A stretch of DNA of 64,000 bases, taken from contig SIJG01000020.1 in the NCBI GenBank assembly GCA_023374025.1, positions 1,249,948 through 1,313,947 on the forward strand. The letters run 5' to 3'. Positions 23,701 through 34,639 of this stretch are shown in pieces (positions within the stretch are counted from its first letter, which is position 1; each line of letters begins with the position of its first letter). The position numbers and the translations under genes were made by a program. The notes under the pieces are model-generated. The model made no database searches. It had not been told where the DNA came from and was given only the letters and a program-made list of their open reading frames with translations. Source of the stretch: Heterodera schachtii (taxonomy: Eukaryota; Nematoda; Chromadorea; Rhabditida; Heteroderidae).

Positions 23701-26700
23701 TACTTTATATAATAAATAAGCTTTAGAATAGACCTGGGTTATTTTGAACATTATCGAAAATTTGAGCAAAAATTTTGGCCAAAAAAGTGCCATCTTCAAA
23801 ATTCGCCAATTTTATTCCAGCAAAATTTGGTTGATAATTTTGTGATGATTCGTTTTGCTCAATTAATTCTTTTGAATTAATTTTATTTTCGCTTTCTTTA
23901 ATATTTTCAGCTTCAATTTTATTTTCATTTTCAACTTCAATTTCAATTATTTCTTCCTTTTCCCCAATATTTTCTGAATTTTTCTTTTTCTTTTTTGGTT
24001 TTTTCTTTTTGGACTTGAGCTTTTCCTCTGTCAGAATTTCATTTTTGCTTTTTCTTTTTGGCGAAGTGTCTTCAATTAAATTTAATTTATTAAAAGTGTT
24101 TTCTGAAACTATTTGTTCAGGTTTATTAATGTGAATTTTTCTTAGAATTTCTTCAACATTTTCTAAGTCTCCGACCAAATCAATTAGAATTTGTTCAAAC
24201 TTAACAATGTGATAAGTAGAACATTCTAAACATTTTCAATTAAATTATAAATATTTTTATACAAAAATAATTCCAAGAAATGAAATAAAATAATAAATTT
24301 TGTTAATTAATTTCAACCTTTTTTTAATCGTTCCGCAAAGACTTTGTCCTCCCCGCTCAGTCTGATGATGGCATTTTTGTGCAATTGGCCAATCCATTTT
24401 TTGTACTGTCGAATGTCCGACGGATCAGTGTTAATGTCCCATACTTCCAAAAAGCTTAAATCCAATTTTTGGACGGCGGATTTATTTTTATTTGCCTCCA
24501 TAAAATTTTGTTTCATTTTGAGAAACCATGGGCCAATTGTGATCCTTTTCTTCCTAAATCAAGAAAATAAATGTAAAAAAGGCATACGAAATTGTTGTTC
24601 GAGTGCATTATACCAAACAATTGTCAATTTATTTCGAATATTTTCCGATAAATTTCGGAAAAGCGTTTTCATTGGTTACCAAAACACGAGACAAAATTAA
24701 AACAAAAATTTTGAAAAAATAATTTGAAAGAATATTAAATCCTTTTAATAAATGAAATAATAAATGGCTTTATTTAACTCAATTATTATTTAATTGGATT
24801 TACCTTTGAGTCAGCGAATCTTCGTCCTCAATTAACTCAAAAACATCGTTTAAAATCTCTCTTTGCATTTTCCATTGGTTTGCTATTCGTTTGTTTGCAA
24901 TTGTGTGCCGTGCCGTCCCAATTTTGTCGTCCATCCATTGGGCAAAAACGACAATATCCGCTTTGAACAGTTCGCCAGTTCGGCACAATAAATTATTTGG
25001 TTCGCCAAACAAAATGCCATTATAAAGTGACAATAAGTTTGCATTGTTGAATAAATCTGAGTTTAAATATTTAAATTAGGTAATTTTTAAATTATTAAAA
25101 TTTTCGCTTAAAGGAGCACTAATTAAAAAACACTCATTAAAGAATTGCTAGGCAATTAACTAACAATCATTAAAAAATTTATGTTTTCTCTATAATTTAA
25201 TAATTTCAGCACCTTTTTTGAGTTAGATATTAAATGGAATACTAAAATAACAGTGAACTTTATAATATCAATTTAATAATGACAGTTGGAGCAAATCCCA
25301 CCACATGCTTATTTAAAAAATAAATTAAAAATTAAACTGTAATTCAAACAAAAAGACTGGTCCTAGGTCCTCTCCTATAAATGTGTAGAATTATTCGAGA
25401 TTCTCACAAATCGAGAAATTTCCCGAATTTTTAAGGTCTCAACCGGTTCATTATTAATTTAGCTTTTTATCTAGAGAACTTAAATTTTTATACTTTCGAT
25501 ATGACAGAATATTTAAAAAAATTAAAAATTTTAATTTTATGAATATTGATATAAAATTACTCATTTTAGAATTGAAAAGTAATTTAATTCTTCATTTTTT
25601 AGAATTTGAAACAATTATTTTTTTATTAATCTCAAAATTTTCCGGTGGCGTTTATCAGCACCATCGGATCCGTTTTCTCTTAATAAATGTTACCCAAAAA
25701 GTCCTCGAAATTTGGAATTATAAATAAAATTTAATAAAATGAAAGAAAATTTGAAAATTTCGGCAGCATCTATCGGTATCGCCGCTCCCCCCCCCCCCCC
25801 CCCGCCGCAAAAAAAGAAAAAATAAATTCTTTAAAATGAAAATAAAATAAAATAAAAACCCGAACAAAATAAAGAAAAATTTTGAGTTAAAAATTGGCAG
25901 AACATTAAATTCAAGAAGAAAAATTGTTGAAGAGTTTTATCGTCTTGGTTCTCGATCCGTGATTTTTGTAGATACAAATTAAAAATTTAAATAATTGAAG
26001 CTAATTTAATTTTCACCAACCATTTTCGTTCGTAAAACGTTGGTCCCACAATTCCATAATTGCTTGGCCAATTCTCATTTGTGATGACCAATTCATAATG
26101 TAATTGTCTTTGTATTGCTGTGCTCGTTCGTCTTGATGGGTTTGTTGAACATGTATCATTTTTATAAGGCGAGTCCTTGCCCCGGGAATGGCAATGATTT
26201 TGGCCAAAAACCATTCATTTTCGGGCTTTGGTTGGAGAAGGCGATTCAAGAATTCCAGATGATGGGCTCCGCTAATCTTTCGTTGAAGTTGCAAAGCATT
26301 TGCCAAGTCATTTTCACTGTCACATGCTAAAATATTAATAATGTATTGGACGCCCGGCGAGCTTAACACGCATTTTCTGTGCTTTCCACAATTTAACCAA
26401 ATAGGTAATTAGAAGGACCCGCATTTTTATATTTTTAAGTAAAAAACGATTTCCAAAAATCCATTTTAGGGGTCAGAAACTGAAACTCAAAGCCGGTATT
26501 GGAAATTTAAAGCTTTGGATCAGAAATATTTTTTTCTGTCTTTCAAATGGTACTTTGGAAAATTTAATCTGTGAGCCCTGGTAATTTGGGATTCAACTAT
26601 TTTGCTTCGATGAAACGAACAATTTATATACAAATTTTTTATGCTAAAAAAATAATTGCCCCGCTTACAGTGTTAACCCCTAATGATGATTTTAATTCGA

Positions 26701-29700
26701 ATTTAATTTACCTGCTTTCCATCCATCAATTTCTTCCACTTTCAATACAATATTTGCAACATTACTTGATATAAATTCGAAAAAATGAAATAACAAACAC
26801 AAATTTTGCACCATTTTTGAGACTTCTATTTCTGCTGTTCTTCTGAGTTCTGCATAAAAATTGTTTTTAATTTCAACAATTTTTCTATTTAAATGTTGTC
26901 GAATTTTTGAGTCTATGATCATATTGTTAATGATTGTTTTTTCATAAATAATAATTTGATTTAAAAAGAATCTGATCGCAATTTGTGCCTCGTAAAATTT
27001 GGCCAAAAGAGTGTGTGATTTGCAAGATAATTTTTGCAGCAACAAATTCATATAAAGCGAATCGGTTAAGAGATCTGTGTAGAAGAAATGAATTATATGT
27101 CTAATTTAAATCTATTTGGATTTAAAATGTTTTAATTAACTAATTTTTGATTTGGCAAACTTTCGGGTTTTTAATTTAAAATTCTTGAGGTCTGTTACTT
27201 TTGCCATAAATATACCGCAAGTCCCAAATTAAAGCATTTCAAAGGGTTTTAAAAGAAAGATTATGAGGGCTTGACCCTAAAATGGCGGTGTCTAAAAGTC
27301 CTAATATTTAAAAAAAAAAAGTTTAAGTTTCAAAAATTCAAAAAATTCTATGTATTTCTTTAAAAATTTCATTCATTTTTGATAAACTTTCGTTTGTTTT
27401 GTTTTTACTTACGGTAATTCATTATTTCGGGAAACTGTGCTTCGATGGCATTGAATGCTCTTTTTGTTGGCAAAATGTAAATGAGACGTTCCTTCACCAT
27501 AACAACAGTAATTTCTCCATTTCCATGGCACATAAAATGTGCAAATTCGTCGAATTTGTCAATCAGATGAGTCACTGCAATGAAATGAATTCGATCTGCC
27601 CAATTTGGCACCCTTTTGATTTTTTGCATAAATTCGACTGCCATTTTGTCATCTGAGCAGTTAATTTGGGCCCAATTTGTGCCATTATTTTCAGAATGAA
27701 GAAGAATCAATTTCTGAAAAAATATATTGTTTATTTGGGAGATATTTATGCCCAATTAACATTGTTTAATTCAAAAGAAATAATTAAAATATTTATTAAA
27801 CTATTTAATTGTTCTTTTAAATGACAATAATCTTTTAACATTTTAAGAGTTTAATTATTCAAAATAAATTATTAAAATGTGACCGTTTCAAAGAGATTTG
27901 CCGATGTTTTTAATAAACTTTTAAGGTGTGAATTCCAATTTATGTCTGTCTTCAACTCTTCATCTTCAACAATTTTGAGTGCAAATTGGTGAATTTCACA
28001 CAACAATTTTGCTTTGTTGGCATTTTGTCCATTTATTTTCGTCATTTTTTCCCATTTCGTTTTGTGTTTGTTAATTTTTTCAACAAATTCATAATTTTTA
28101 TCACTAATTGATTCGGTAAATTTGAACAATTCCTGCCAAATCAATTCTTTATAAACATAAATAGCGGCATTCACTTCCAAATTTTGCATTAATTCGTTTA
28201 ATGGTCCATTTTTATGTGAACTTTCTATCTTTTTCATTAATATTAATTCAATGTAAAATTTCATCAGGGCATAAGCATCTTTGTCTTAAAATGTTTAAAT
28301 TTAAAAATGTTGATAACTTTATGATATTTTTAAAAATTTAAAGGCGCTTTTCGTTTTGCTTTTTTTTAAATTATTTCATTTACCTTCTTCAGAAATTTCG
28401 TAATTTTCCCAAAATTTAGACAGCTGAGCATTTGGACATTCTTTATAATTTTTTGTAATTGTTTCACTGCTGATTCCCTTTTCAACATTATTTTGTATCG
28501 ATTTAACTATTAATTAAAAAATAATAATTAATTTATAGAAAATATTAATACGGATGCTTTTTATATACAAAATTAAATTGGTACTTTTCCGTTATATGGC
28601 CAAAATTTGAATTTTTAAAAAAATCAACAGCGGGCGCATAGAATTACTAAAACTACGCGCCAAAATTATTTCGGAGGCATAAATGCCACAATTTGAGCTA
28701 AGATCTCTTCGAATGGGTCTGCCTGCGCCATGGTTTTGAAATTTGCTGCAGTAATTCATTTGTTGTTTTTTTTGAAGAAGGTTATAAAATTAAGGCTCAT
28801 TTTATTATCGGGTGGGGAGGAAGAATGAGGAGGGGAAAGCATAAGTATTTTCCATTTGTGCTAATTTATTCATAAAAATTGTGGGAAGGCAGAAAGAAAC
28901 GCCCTTTCTTTAATTTATGCAAAAAGAATGGATTTTTGCAATTCTACGCGCGATCTGTTGATTATTTAAAAAATTCAAATTTTGGCCATATAACGGAAAA
29001 GTACCATTAAATTTTATGGGTGTTTTTTCTAAATAATAATAATCATTAATAACAAAATTTGCCCTTTTTATGCCTATTTGAAGATTGCCATGCCTATTTA
29101 ATACCTATTTTTCGATTTTTTTGTGCCAAAAAAAGTTATCCCTAATTAGTAATATTATTACCACTATCAAAAAGGCTCCAAAATTTGATGTCCAAAATTG
29201 TTTTGTCCTTATCCGCAATTAAAAACAAATGCATTAATTTTTCAAGTTCTGCTGAACTTTCGGTAAACAAAGTCCGCATATTTCCATCGAACGAATAAAA
29301 GTTCTGTCAAATATTTGCCATACAATTCGATTAAAGTTTTGTAATTTTGCGGCATTTTGACTGTGCCGCCAAATTGGTCTTCAAATTCGGCCAAAATTGG
29401 TTCCAATGAATTAATGAATTCAATTTCAGTCAAACGTTTTGCTCCAAAATCGAAGAAAAACTTCCAAAAACTATCAATTTTATTTTTGGCACTTTTCTCA
29501 TTTTTTAATTGCTGAACATATGCAAAAATTTTGCCAATAATGAAATAATATTCAAGCCACTCAGTCGAGTTCTTTTTTTTGGACGAGGCCGATGAAAGCA
29601 TCCCAAGCACAAGGGTGAAAAAGCTTTTATAAGTTAATACGTCTAAATTAAATTTAAATTAAAATTTCACCATTAGAAAAACTGCTTTTTCCGACCCTAA

Positions 29701-32700
29701 TGACTCATATTTAATCGGCATTCCATTTACATCAATGGGTCCCGCAATCATTCTTTTGTGTGAGAAAACTTCCTTTCTATCAAAAAATTATAATTCTTTT
29801 CGATAGTCCAAAATGATCATTTAGTGTCGATTACTGGCATTTAATTAAACGATCCCCGGGGCAAAAATTGTTTTTTACTGTAAATGAGCGTCCCATTAAT
29901 CATTCATTCATTACAAATGCCTTACAAGCGGATGTTTCGAGCGGAAATACGGCGTAAAGCATAGACGCATCATTTTCGCCTAGCAAACACTGCTCCAACA
30001 CCGTTTTGACTGCTTGGATCCGTTCAATGTCTCCCCCGTTGCTGACCATGCGAAAAGTGTGCGAAAGTTCGCATTCATTTGCCAATTGTTTGGCGCCAAA
30101 CCATTGCCGGCAATTTGCTTTAACGTCGCCACCTTCTATTATAAATTTATTTCTGAAGAATTGGTAATGCTTTTGTGAAATGGCTTTTTTAAATTCGGCC
30201 GCCCAATTTGGCATTGTGCCGTCGGCATTTGCCAACGCGTCGCAGTTGATGCTGAGAAAGGATTAATTAAATAATAATTAATAGGGCTGCGATTTTTAGG
30301 CACAAATCGCGAAATAGGCACCTAAAAAGGCAGAAAAAAATCATCAAATAGGCATTAAATAGGCACAAAAATCCTCGAATAGGTACAAAAATAGGCAAAT
30401 AAAATTTTTTATTAACGCTTTTTAGGTAGCAAAACACGTGAAAACTTAACCAAAACACTTAATTTTACTTATATTTCAATTATTTTAAAGTTTTCTCGAA
30501 TAAGGATAATTTTTAGGAACAATTTTTGTGAAATTTTTTTCCATTTCTTAGGGGTATATTTTCTAAAAATTTTCGGGTCGATTCTTAGAGGTGTATTTTT
30601 CATTTTTATTGCATTTTTGTTAAGGATTTTTCCGAAAATGCTGAAAACGGCGCCAAAAATGGCGAAATAGGTACAAAAATAGGCGTTTAGGCATTAAGCA
30701 CAAAAAGTCCAAAATAGGCAAAATTAGGCATTATAATATTCATCATAGACTCACCAAACCAAGCGGAAAATGCGTTTTCCGTGCTTATCTGTGCGTATTA
30801 AGTGCGCAGAAATTTTAGGCATTTGCCTAAGAATCGCAGCCCTAATTAATAATTATTAGAGACCGACTTTTGAGGCATATGCCTTTTTATGCGCAAAAGT
30901 TCCGATAGATTAAGCATAAAAAACACATTTTCCACTTGGTTTGAAGCTTCTACGTTGACTTTTATTATGCCTTTTTTGACCTTTTTGTGTTGCCTTTTTG
31001 GCGTATTTTTCCGAAAAATTCCATTAAAAATGCAATAAAATCGGGAAAATACACCATTAAGAAATGACCCGAAAAAATTTCAGAACATACACCCCTATGA
31101 TGAAAAATTTTCTCAAAATTTAATCGCCAAAATTTAATTTATTTATTTTTTTTTTGATAAAAAAATCTTGTTTAAAAATTTTCCTTATTCGAAAAATTAT
31201 AATATTAAATAATCATTTAAATGACCAAAATTAAGTTTTTTGATTAAGTTAATACGTGTTTTGCTCCCTAAAAAAACCTAATTAAAAAAAATTTATATGC
31301 CTTTTTTCATGCCTTTTTCGGGATTTCGTGCCTTTTCATGCATTTTTTTCAATTTTTTCGTGCCTATTATAGTGCCTTTTTCACGATTTTTGGTGCCTTT
31401 TTAATCGGTCTCTAATAATTAAGAACTATGAGATTTATGAAATTACAAATTTTTGAATAAAGTTATATTGTAAAGATTTTTTAAATTATAATTAAGAAAT
31501 ATCACATTTGTACAGTATTAAATTTGGTGAACAAATATTTGTAAAATGTGGAGATTTCATTAATATTTATATATTTTTGAAATATTTAGTTAAATTAATT
31601 TGTTCACTGACTTTTTATCCAATTGTTCTGAGTCATATTCATTTTCTAATAATAATTTCTCAAATTTCCAAAAATTGCACAAATCAATCAGGTCCAAATT
31701 GTCCAACCTATTCTCAGCGTTTTCGCGCAATTGCTCAAATTCCTTACGTACCGTTCCAATATTTTGATGCAATTTTTTCTTCATTTTTTTCGACAAAATT
31801 CCTTTTTCAATCATAGCAAATTCATAATTTTCCAATTCTCTTAATCAAATGTTTAATATTAGGCCAAACATATAGCAATCAATTGAAGAAATTGGTAATA
31901 TTTGAATTTCGAAATCCAATGACTAGGGCTGGGAATTTAAGTCACGAAAAACCTTCAAAAAAGTCGACTAAATAAGTCATAAAAAATCCCCAAAAAGTCA
32001 CAAAAAAGTCATAAAAACGCAAAAAATCCACGAAAAATGCAAATAACAAAAAATGTCAAAAAAGCAAAAAAAAAAAAAAATGCAAAAAAGTCCTGAAAAA
32101 TTGGCAAACTTAAAAAAATCCCATTTTTTAACAATTTATAGAATAGAATTTTATAACATTTGCCTAATTTTTCAGGACTTTTTTGCATTTTTGGTGTTTT
32201 TTTTCGGCGTTTTTTGTGACTTTTTGCCTATCCTTTTCATGACTTTTTTGCATTACCTTTTTTCCAGATTTTTCTTCGCGAAAATTCAAATTTTGCCTTA
32301 AAAAGTCAAATAAAAATACATATTAGAAGCTTCAGACAAAGTGTTGAACAATTTTTAAGTCATTTTAACGCTATTTCGAGTCAGCAACAAAAAAAAGTCA
32401 TTTGACTTAAATTCCCACCCTACTAATGACCAATTAAGAATTCGATTGATTCTGGGACGTTATTCAAAAAACCATCAAATGGAAAGTTTTTGACAGAAAA
32501 TTATTCATAACTTCACCCAAAATGAACCAATTTTAATATCCCAGTGTTTTCTATTATCTTGCAGATTTTTAAAAAATTCAAGTTTAAAAAAAAAAGTTAT
32601 GACCTGGGTAACTCAAAAAACTAAGTTTTTTTTAAACATTTTTCGATATAACTTTCTTGAAACTTAAAGAAACTTTTTGAAATTTTGTAGGAAAATAGAA

Positions 32701-33561
32701 AATACTCAGAGCTATCGAATGATATCAAGAATTAAAAATTGATTGCTTTTGAGCAAAGTTATACCAAGATTTTTGACTAACGTCATAGCACCATTCGATT
32801 TATCTTTTAAAAATTCGAAAATACTCCAAGAAATGGCAAGAAAGTTAATTTTTAGGAGTCTATTTTTCAATTATTGAATTTTCTTACTGATTTTTCTTAA
32901 AAATGCCGAAATATGTGTTTTTTAAAATATTGTCTTTAGTAACATTGGAAAGCTAAAAAACAATGAATGAATAATATAAATAGTTTATTTTTTAATTATT
33001 TTTACAATATTATAAATATATTTTTGAAACTTTAACCTATCAATGTCAATACAGCATTGGAGAATTGACAATTGAAGACAAAGATGCTTTTGTGAAGAAA
33101 TGTCCAAGTTTCGGTCAAATAGCAATCGGACATATTCTTTTTCGATGTTTTGAAATTTTATTCCTTAAATTATATTTAAAAATAATTTATTGTATCCAAT
33201 TAAATATAAATGGCCCATGTTTGGTGAATCCATATTTTGCCGTAAGATAAATTTACACCCCATAAGGATCAACTTTTTTTAATTTTCAAAAAATTCTTAA
33301 ATGTATAAACTTCTGCGTATTTTACGAAATCAAAATTGCCATTGTTTTGGTCTTCTTGCCATTTTGGGTTTTTAAGCAGTGTTTCGGAGTTATTTTTCAA
33401 TATTATTGTCCATATTTGGCGGTTTTTTATTCCTTAAAACAGGGAAACCCTAATAATAAATGATCACCAAATAATGATTCGGGCAGTTTTGCATTTGCCA
33501 GCAGAAAACAACACAAAATGGAAAATAGAGAAAACAAAATTTTAACTTTTTGTGCATTCAT
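20791..33561 (-). CDS. Large signal-peptide protein with NLS-like stretch and degenerate poly(A)-polymerase-like domain (copy A)
   Basis: About 24 exons; ATG 33561, stop 20793-20791. Exon 1 (33561-33468) encodes a signal peptide: [20 protein letters not shown]. Next come helical exons 33432-33274, 33163-33037, 31839-31612, 30251-29926, 29642-29162, 28506-28384, 28284-27884, 27713-27413, 27074-26712, 26381-26021, 25056-24804, 24553-24318. Exon 24225-23734 carries an NLS-like SPKRKSK and [13 protein letters not shown]. The C-terminal exons match poly(A) polymerase: [12 protein letters not shown] (for ADIDTLCVAP), [16 protein letters not shown] (for AFVPVIKLxFDGIEID), [42 protein letters not shown]. 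All three catalytic Asp positions are replaced. Two joints are unresolved: a one-base frame slip near 29300 and a phase mismatch between 26712 and 26381. A secreted nuclear effector is one hypothesis; a decaying gene is another. Confidence 0.66.
25060..26010. other. Intron of copy A with long C run
   Basis: Non-coding interval between exons 25056 and 26021. A run of about 17 C lies at 25787-25803. Pieces TTTTCCGGTGGCGTTTATCAG (25635) and CGGCAGCATCTATCGGTATC (25762) resemble the element at 60.8-61.2 kb, so a decayed insertion is likely. Confidence 0.4.
28580..29005. mobile_element. hAT-like MITE with exact 8-bp target duplication
   Basis: Terminal inverted repeats begin GGTACTTTTCCGTTATATGG and extend about 37 bp with near-perfect pairing. 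The flanks are identical, ATTAAATT at 28572-28579 and 29006-29013. No coding capacity. An 8-bp duplication is typical of hAT-superfamily insertion. It lies in an intron of the PAP-like gene. Confidence 0.8.
30282..30844. mobile_element. MITE with TAGGGCTGCGAT termini
   Basis: Starts TAGGGCTGCGATTTTTAGGC and ends with the inverse (GCCTAAGAATCGCAGCCCTA). AT-rich flanks make the target duplication ambiguous (ATAATTAA versus ATTAATAA). Interior is filled with AAATAGGCAC-type phrases. Intronic in the PAP-like gene. Confidence 0.75.
30857..31414. mobile_element. MITE with TAGAGACCGA termini
   Basis: Starts TAGAGACCGACTTTTGAGGC and ends ATCGGTCTCTA. Flanking 8-mers ATAATTAT and ATAATTAA match at 7 of 8. 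It lies only 12 bp from the preceding MITE. Interior repeats TGCCTTTTT phrases on the opposite strand to the first element's GGCAC phrases. Confidence 0.72.
31924..32422. mobile_element. MITE with TAGGGCTGGGAATTTAAGTC termini
   Basis: Starts TAGGGCTGGGAATTTAAGTC and ends GACTTAAATTCCCACCCTA. Flanking 8-mers CCAATGAC (31916-31923) and CTAATGAC (32423-32430) match at 7 of 8, again hAT-like. Intronic in the PAP-like gene. Confidence 0.78.
32423..33030. other. Intron sequence of copy A
   Basis: No gene seen. Contains GAGCTATCGAATGATATCAAG at about 32710, a relative of the ATCATTCGAAAGCT core that sits in the foldback elements of this window. Confidence 0.4.
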
Positions 33562-34639
33562 AATTAATTAGAAAATAAACTTTTTACTGCTAATTGGTAA
33601 TATCTCTATAAAATATTTTCTTTATTTCAAAAATTTATAATTAAATGAATTAATTGAAATCGTAAAAACAGGTGAATAATATCTTAATAAATTTTAATAA
33701 ATAATTTTTGTTAAAAATGGCGCATAAAATGAAAGCAACGAAAAAACTAATAAATATATTGCCAAATTAATCTATATGATAATTTATTCTAATCGAATGA
33801 ATAATCCACAGCACGATGATGTAATTTTATTCATTTGAATAAAATAAAACGAAAAAAAGAGACAAATAATTAAATTTGAAAATAAATACTTGAAAAATTA
33901 GTCTTTAAGAGTTGGCCTAAAACGAGATAGTTTTAAACAAATATTATATGTTTAAAAACCAGAAACCTCGGTTTCCCATTTGTTGCGACTAGAAATTCCG
34001 GAATGTAAAGATTGCAAATCGAATGCGTAGACACATAAAATTGTTCGGAGTAATATTAAAAATTCCATCGGCAAATTGAAAAATGACTGTGCAACTAAGT
34101 TGCAATTATTCAAATCAATAAAAATAATTCAAAACTGAGAAATAAAAAAAGATAAGATAATAAAAAATTGCACCACGACGGAACGCATAAAGCCGACAAT
34201 TACCGCCCTCGGGGGCTTTATTTTTCAGCCCCCCTCAAAAGGTGGGCTCGAATTTAGGGGGAGGGGGGCCGGCAAATGTTTATGCGCATATTGGCACGCT
34301 TTATAGACAATTGAAGCACCGACTGCAATTCGAGCGCAGAATACAAAATCTCTTTTTTAACTATAAGAAATTCGGCGCCATCCGCGTACATTGATTCTCT
34401 CCGAAGTTTCACAGAATTATCATATGAATATGTATGAAAAAATGATTTTATGTTTTTAATAGAGTTGCACGGGACCGGGAATTTTGGGCAAATCAGCTTT
34501 GGCCCCTTAAATCAGCAAAATGCTGATTGGGAGCCTTTATATTTGAATGTATTTGGCATTTTGTTTACGCCAACTATTTTTTTCAATTTTTTTCCTTTTT
34601 TACCGTCCATGCATAGTGCTGCTGATTGTGAGGTGCAAA
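33562..34639. other. Divergent intergenic region between copy A and ALG8
   Basis: No gene seen. It separates two divergently transcribed genes, so it likely contains both promoters. A GC-rich patch (CCCTCGGGGGCTTTATTTTTC, then CCCCCCTC and GGGGGAGGGGGG) lies near 34205-34270. A GTTGCACGGGACCGGGAATTTT phrase near 34463 resembles transposon ends seen near 58.7 kb. Confidence 0.45.

Noticed and set aside
24590..24690. Open frame [14 protein letters not shown] upstream of a copy A exon
   Set aside because: No acceptor precedes it, and the flanking exons join in phase without it; it lies in an intron.
33065..33250. Plus-strand ORF at the start of copy A
   Set aside because: The minus strand holds phased exons here (33163-33037) within the long gene; the + frame is a shadow.
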